Of a stretch of DNA of 32,873 nt, positions 29,595-32,873 are shown one piece after another. The translations under genes and the position numbers were made by a program. Position 1 is the first letter of the stretch. Every line of letters begins with the position of its first letter. The stretch covers positions 1-32,873 of the forward strand of contig JAICSK010000008.1 of the NCBI GenBank assembly GCA_025936915.1, written 5' to 3'. The notes under the pieces were generated by a model. It was given only the letters and a program-made list of their open reading frames with translations. It was not told the origin of the DNA and did no database searches. This DNA comes from Nocardioides sp. Its GTDB lineage: Bacteria; Actinomycetota; Actinomycetes; Propionibacteriales; Nocardioidaceae.

Positions 29595-29777
29595 ATGAGT
29601 ACATCCCCCCGCCATGGTGCCCGAGGCTGTCCGTGTGAGGAGTGCCTGTCGGCTCGGATCGAGCTGACCGCCGCGCTGGCCTCGGACGGCCGGGACATGA
29701 CCGGTCTGCGCAGCCGTCTGGACGGCGTGAAGGTGCGCATGCCCGGGCCTGCGGAAGTCCTGCGGAGCGTGTCATGA
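29595..29777 (+). CDS. Small cysteine-cluster protein of unknown function
   Basis: This 60-residue protein begins MSTSPRHGARGCPCEECLSARIELTA. Cys12, Cys14 and Cys17 (CPCEEC) could bind a metal. The rest is charged and probably helical. The ATG at 29595 is supported by a strong GAGGAGG 6 nt upstream. An upstream in-frame ATG (29493) lacks one. The stop overlaps the next ATG (ATGA), so the two small proteins form a co-translated pair. I do not recognise a named family. Similar short genes are seen in actinobacterial phages and integrated elements, but no phage gene is nearby. Confidence 0.7.
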   Translation: MSTSPRHGARGCPCEECLSARIELTAALASDGRDMTGLRSRLDGVKVRMPGPAEVLRSVS

Positions 29778-30067
29778 GCGCCCTGCCCATCGCTTCGGTC
29801 ACCGCGGTGGTCTGCCCGGCGTGGTGCAACGTCACCCAGGGCACGCACCTGCGCGAGCTGCGCTGGGAGGGCCGCGCCCTCCACTGGAGCGACGTGCGCA
29901 CCGGTGAGGGCTGGGAGATCCGCCACGCGACGGCCACCGACGCGGACGGTCACCGGGTCGACACCGAGCCCCAGGTCTACGTCACCACCGACGGTGGCCT
30001 GACCCTGGCCGGCGCCGAGGCGCTCGCGCTGACGCTGCTGGCGACGTACGAGGAAGCAACTGGCTGA
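29774..30067 (+). CDS. DUF6907-like small protein
   Basis: This 97-residue protein starts MSALPIASVTAVVCPAWCNVTQGTHLREL. CPAWC (Cys14, Cys18) followed by a histidine matches the short actinobacterial family DUF6907 as I remember it. The middle forms strands (GRALHWSDVRTGEGWEIRH), and the C-terminal GGLTLAGAEALALTLLATYEEA is probably a helix. The function is unknown. A metal site is possible. It is translated from an ATG overlapping the previous small gene. Its family is often found on mobile elements, so this pair may be a domesticated remnant. No integrase or att site is visible. Confidence 0.7.
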   Translation: MSALPIASVTAVVCPAWCNVTQGTHLRELRWEGRALHWSDVRTGEGWEIRHATATDADGHRVDTEPQVYVTTDGGLTLAGAEALALTLLATYEEATG

Positions 30068-30443
30068 CGGCGGAGCGTCTTGCGGCCGCGCATGGGGCGC
30101 CCGCAGGACACGACCGCCGGCGACGGGGCCGCTCCGCGTGGCGCGAACGCACGGAGCGACCCTCGGGACCGGGAGCCGGGTCGTCGAGCACCATCACCGG
30201 TGAACCCTCCTCATCGACGACCGGCTCCGCCCCTCGCGCGCTCCACGTTCCACGGGGCGCGCGAGGGCGGCCCTGGTTCGGAAGCACCAGACATGAGGGG
30301 ACCTTGGTCCCCGCCCGCTCATCCGAACGGCCCCACTCGGAGGTCGCCCCTTTTCGGTGACCGGAGGATCTGCCTACACTGACTGACGAAGCCCGCCGGT
30401 GACCCGAGACGCCGGCGGGCTTCCTTCATGTCCGCTCAGGCGA
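30068..30443. other. Hairpin-rich region without a credible gene
   Basis: I see no supported ORF in these 376 bases. Hairpins are dense. GCTCCG/CGGAGC is at about 30131-30157. GAGCCGGGTCGTCGA (30173-30187) pairs with TCGACGACCGGCTC (30214-30227) around a TCACCGGTGA palindrome. CCCTCGCGCGC (30231-30241) pairs with GCGCGCGAGGG (30257-30267). GGGGACC-TT-GGTCCCC is at 30297-30312. A TACACT -10-like hexamer is at 30375-30380, just before a terminator stem at 30388. It may be a terminator cluster or a structured RNA. Confidence 0.5.
30388..30423. terminator. Terminator hairpin downstream of the amidase gene
   Basis: GAAGCCCGCCGG (30388-30399) and CCGGCGGGCTTC (30412-30423) form a perfect 12-bp stem with a 12-nt loop, 20 bases beyond the amidase stop. 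On the plus strand CTTCATG follows. Confidence 0.65.
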
Positions 30444-32408
30444 TCAACCCGCGTGCACCCGCACGTCCGCGGCTCGAACGTAGGCGATCCGGTGCCCGAA
30501 CCAGATCTCGTCGTAGCGGTCGCGACCGACCACGTCGGTGCAGTCGAGCGCCACGCCCGCACACCGGAACGTCTTGGCGTAGTAGTAGTCGGTCTGCAGG
30601 TCGTCGTCCGCGAGCACATACGACTGGCCGGGCTCGATCGAGTACTGCAGCGGCGTCACCGTCTGGTAGGGGATCTGCGAGGGGTACGCCGACTGCTCGG
30701 GGTAGGCGCGGCCGTAGACCGGCACCGCCTGGTCACCCGCCGTGACGACGACGCGGCCCGACGACGGCGCGACCGTGGGAGCTGACGGCGGGTCGTAGAG
30801 CCAGCCCTTCTCCCCCAGCCACCAGACGCCGAGCCAGTCGCCCTGACGCTCGCCGACCACGAGCTGCTGGCCGGCCGCGGCCCGGGCACCGATGTCGGAG
30901 ACGCCGGTGGTCGACGGTGACCCGTCGGGGTGCAGACCGATGTCGGTGACCAGCGGCGAGTCGGCCGACGGGCTCTGGTGCAGGTAGACGAAGTTGGTTC
31001 CCTGCGTCGGGCACGTGCCGTCCGAGTCGCAGCCGGAGACGGGCTGCAGGTTGGTCCCGAAGCCGGGCTTGACGGTGACGACGTCGCCGCGCGCCCGCGG
31101 GTCACCGGTGATCGGGTGCCCGAGCAACGCCATGTAGTGCTCCCAGTCCCAGTACGGCCCGGGGTCCCAGTGCATCCCGGCGACGTTGGCCGGAGTGATG
31201 CCCGGCACCTGGTCGTGGCCGATGATGTGCGCCCGGTCGATCGGCACGTCGTACTCGTGGGCGAGGTGACGCACGAGCGCCGCCGAGCTCTCGTAGAGCG
31301 ACTCGGTGTACCAGGTCGCCCCCTGGGCGGCGAACCCCTCGTGCTCGACGCCGATCGAGTGCATGTTCACATACCAGTTGCCGGCGTGCCAGCCGACGTC
31401 CTTCGGGTCCATGTGCGCGGCGATCCGGCCGTCGGCGGAGCGGACCGTGTAGTGCCATCCGAGGTACGTCGGGTCCTGCACCAGCTGCAGCGCGGTGTCC
31501 CAGGAGCCCTCGGTGTCGTGGATGACGATGTCGTTGATCCGCAGGTCGTGCGGGCGGTCGGCCAGGTCGTGGTTGCCGTAGTCGCCGGCCCCGCTGCCGT
31601 ACTGCTGGTACGGCGCCGGCACCCACGTGCAGCCGAGGGCCTTCGGGCAGTCCATCCGCGGCTGGTCCTGCGGGATGCTCAGTCCCAGCGCGCTCACCTG
31701 GCCGACGTCCATGCCCGCGTGCGGATGCGGGGCGAGCCGGACCCGTTGTCCGTCGTCGGTGGTGCGGGCCGAGCCCGAGCGGATCACGGCGTACACCTCA
31801 CGCGCGAAGCGCAGGGCCGTCGGCTGGTCGCTCGCGGTGCTGTACCGCGCGACGGCTCCGCTCCAGCCGGCCAGAGCCGCCGCCGACCCGTGGTGGTAGC
31901 TCGCGAGCAACGCCGCACCCGCGCAGATGTTGGCCACCGGGTCGGTCCGCAGCCGCGACGCCGGGATCCCGGTCAGGGTCGCTGCGCGGTCCAGCGTGCG
32001 CGCCTGGGCCGTGGTGAACCTGCTGCTCCCGGCGTACGACGGCAGGCTCGGCTCGGCGCCACCGTCACCCTTGCCGAGTGGGTCGGGGCGCGACGGTGGC
32101 GCACTCGCGACGACGTGGGTGAGGTGCATCGGGCCGTATCCGCCCGAGGTGCTCGGTGCGCCGTCGTGGTCGTCCCAACGGGACTCGAGGTAGGAGACCC
32201 CGAGCAGCACCGGGCGTGGGATGCCGTTGACCCGCGCGGCCCTGGTGAAGACGGCCTGACGGGCGCTCGAGCCGGTCAGGCAGGCAGCCTGGCTCGACGC
32301 GGGGCCGCCCGCGGTGCCAGGCGGGGTGGTGACGGCGAGGATGCCGATGACGAGAGCGCCGGCCGCGGAGATGGCTCCGAGCGTGCGCGTCCCAGGACGT
32401 GATGACAC
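30444..32408 (-). CDS. Secreted N-acetylmuramoyl-L-alanine amidase with N-terminal lysozyme-like domain
   Basis: The protein has 654 residues with a signal peptide over about 1-33. Residues about 50-210 resemble a lytic-transglycosylase fold, with Glu75 in GVSYLESRWD as the catalytic candidate and GGYGPMHL after it. Residues about 280-430 form an Amidase_2 domain with zinc-site histidines at His297 (VIHDTEG) and His413 (MHWDPGPYWDW), plus IGVEHEG and IIGHDQ. The C-terminal 200 residues contain SH3-like strands (NFVYLHQSPSADSPLV), probably for wall binding. It should cut peptidoglycan outside the membrane, possibly at two bond types. The start is GTG 32408, with GGGAGG 5 nt upstream. It lies 51 bases after sigA on the same strand, without a visible terminator between. 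Confidence 0.85.
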   Translation of the reverse strand: MSSRPGTRTLGAISAAGALVIGILAVTTPPGTAGGPASSQAACLTGSSARQAVFTRAARVNGIPRPVLLGVSYLESRWDDHDGAPSTSGGYGPMHLTHVVASAPPSRPDPLGKGDGGAEPSLPSYAGSSRFTTAQARTLDRAATLTGIPASRLRTDPVANICAGAALLASYHHGSAAALAGWSGAVARYSTASDQPTALRFAREVYAVIRSGSARTTDDGQRVRLAPHPHAGMDVGQVSALGLSIPQDQPRMDCPKALGCTWVPAPYQQYGSGAGDYGNHDLADRPHDLRINDIVIHDTEGSWDTALQLVQDPTYLGWHYTVRSADGRIAAHMDPKDVGWHAGNWYVNMHSIGVEHEGFAAQGATWYTESLYESSAALVRHLAHEYDVPIDRAHIIGHDQVPGITPANVAGMHWDPGPYWDWEHYMALLGHPITGDPRARGDVVTVKPGFGTNLQPVSGCDSDGTCPTQGTNFVYLHQSPSADSPLVTDIGLHPDGSPSTTGVSDIGARAAAGQQLVVGERQGDWLGVWWLGEKGWLYDPPSAPTVAPSSGRVVVTAGDQAVPVYGRAYPEQSAYPSQIPYQTVTPLQYSIEPGQSYVLADDDLQTDYYYAKTFRCAGVALDCTDVVGRDRYDEIWFGHRIAYVRAADVRVHAG

Positions 32409-32459
32409 GAGTCCTCCCGAGAGTCGAAGACCCGTCGACCTTAAGCCAGGCCGGTCGCC

Positions 32460-32873
32460 TCAGTCGAGGTAGTCGCGCAGCACCTGCGAACGGCTGGGGT
32501 GGCGGAGCTTCGACATGGTCTTGCTCTCGATCTGGCGGATCCGCTCACGGGTCACGCCGTACACCTTGCCGATCTCGTCGAGGGTCTTCGGCTGACCGTC
32601 GGTGAGGCCGAACCGCATAGACACCACGCCGGCCTCGCGCTCGGAGAGAGTGTCGAGCACGGCGTGCAGCTGCTCCTGGAGCAGCGTGAAGCTCACCGCG
32701 TCGGCCGGGACGATCGCCTCGGAGTCCTCGATCAGGTCGCCGAACTCGCTGTCGCCGTCCTCTCCGAGGGGCGTGTGCAACGAGATCGGCTCGCGGCCGT
32801 ACTTCTGGACCTCGACGACCTTCTCGGGCGTCATGTCCAGCTCCTTGGCCAGCTCCTCCGGGGTGGGCTCGCG
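32460..32873 (-). CDS. sigA: Principal RNA polymerase sigma factor, C-terminal part (cut by window edge)
   Basis: The frame is open to base 32873 ([19 protein letters not shown]...), so the start lies outside the window. The visible 137 residues cover region 3 ([27 protein letters not shown]) and region 4. The latter holds [40 protein letters not shown], the helix-turn-helix that reads the -35 element, and ends RDYLD. This is the RpoD/HrdB/SigA group that serves housekeeping promoters. It is the end of a gene usually found near the DUF7455 and parE genes in actinobacteria. Here they are separated by about 8 kb of other genes. Confidence 0.93.
   Translation of the reverse strand, partial: REPTPEELAKELDMTPEKVVEVQKYGREPISLHTPLGEDGDSEFGDLIEDSEAIVPADAVSFTLLQEQLHAVLDTLSEREAGVVSMRFGLTDGQPKTLDEIGKVYGVTRERIRQIESKTMSKLRHPSRSQVLRDYLD

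Noticed and set aside
29595-30067. Integrated prophage or plasmid remnant
   Set aside because: Two small proteins of element-associated type are not enough. No integrase, att repeat or tRNA gene is visible nearby.
30930-32402. Plus-strand open frame of 490 codons over the amidase gene
   Set aside because: It is an antisense shadow. The amidase on the other strand has a signal peptide and zinc-site histidines.

Overview
The window is high-GC, densely coding actinobacterial chromosome. The sigA – DUF7455 – parE/parC neighbourhood, the LprG–P55 pair and the codon use point to Nocardioidaceae (a Nocardioides-like organism). That placement is inferred from gene content only. I see no rRNA, tRNA, CRISPR array, transposase or integrase. 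The left edge cuts an acyl-CoA reductase/SDR fusion and the right edge cuts the principal sigma factor.

Layout. 1-5003: SDR fusion (partial, +), a secreted trypsin-like protease (-), and thymidine kinase, a weak small ORF and a rhodanese-type sulfurtransferase (+). 5196-9649 (-): a three-gene operon of GNAT/acyl-CoA-synthetase-like acetyltransferase, DUF5998 protein and an alkaline-phosphatase-superfamily phosphodiesterase. 9695-10285 (-): RibD/DHFR-family reductase. 10435-15891 (+): topoisomerase IV subunit A, an LprG-type lipoprotein, a P55-type MFS exporter and a beta-carbonic anhydrase, closed by a terminator. 16005-22277 (+): two tandem ~860-residue ATPase/LuxR regulators, then a DUF4242 protein and a secreted protein of unknown function. 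22383-24446 (-): topoisomerase IV subunit B, which has no ATG/GTG/TTG start where one is expected. 24825-26484 (+): DUF7455, DUF456 and EamA transporter genes. 26663-28590 (+): an RsbU/RsbV/RsbW-like partner-switching set preceded by an 11-bp tandem repeat. 28617-29413 (-): ArsR repressor with an SRPBCC protein. 29595-30067 (+): two small cysteine-motif proteins. 30444-32873 (-): a secreted amidase and the end of sigA.

How the parts work together. The LprG/P55 pair matches the mycobacterial lprG-Rv1410c operon, which exports triacylglycerides and lipoglycans. The paired LuxR regulators have nearly identical DNA-recognition helices. They lie directly upstream of a duplicated imperfect dyad (centres 21227 and 21392) whose arms co-vary. 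The downstream copy sits about 48 bp before the likely start of the DUF4242/secreted-protein transcript. This regulator–operator–effector block is the best candidate here for an undescribed system. A second inferred circuit joins distant loci: a CAAC-N6-GTTG dyad occurs twice upstream of the DHFR-family gene and once upstream of the SRPBCC–ArsR operon.

All calls come from reading the sequence. No alignment or database search was run.
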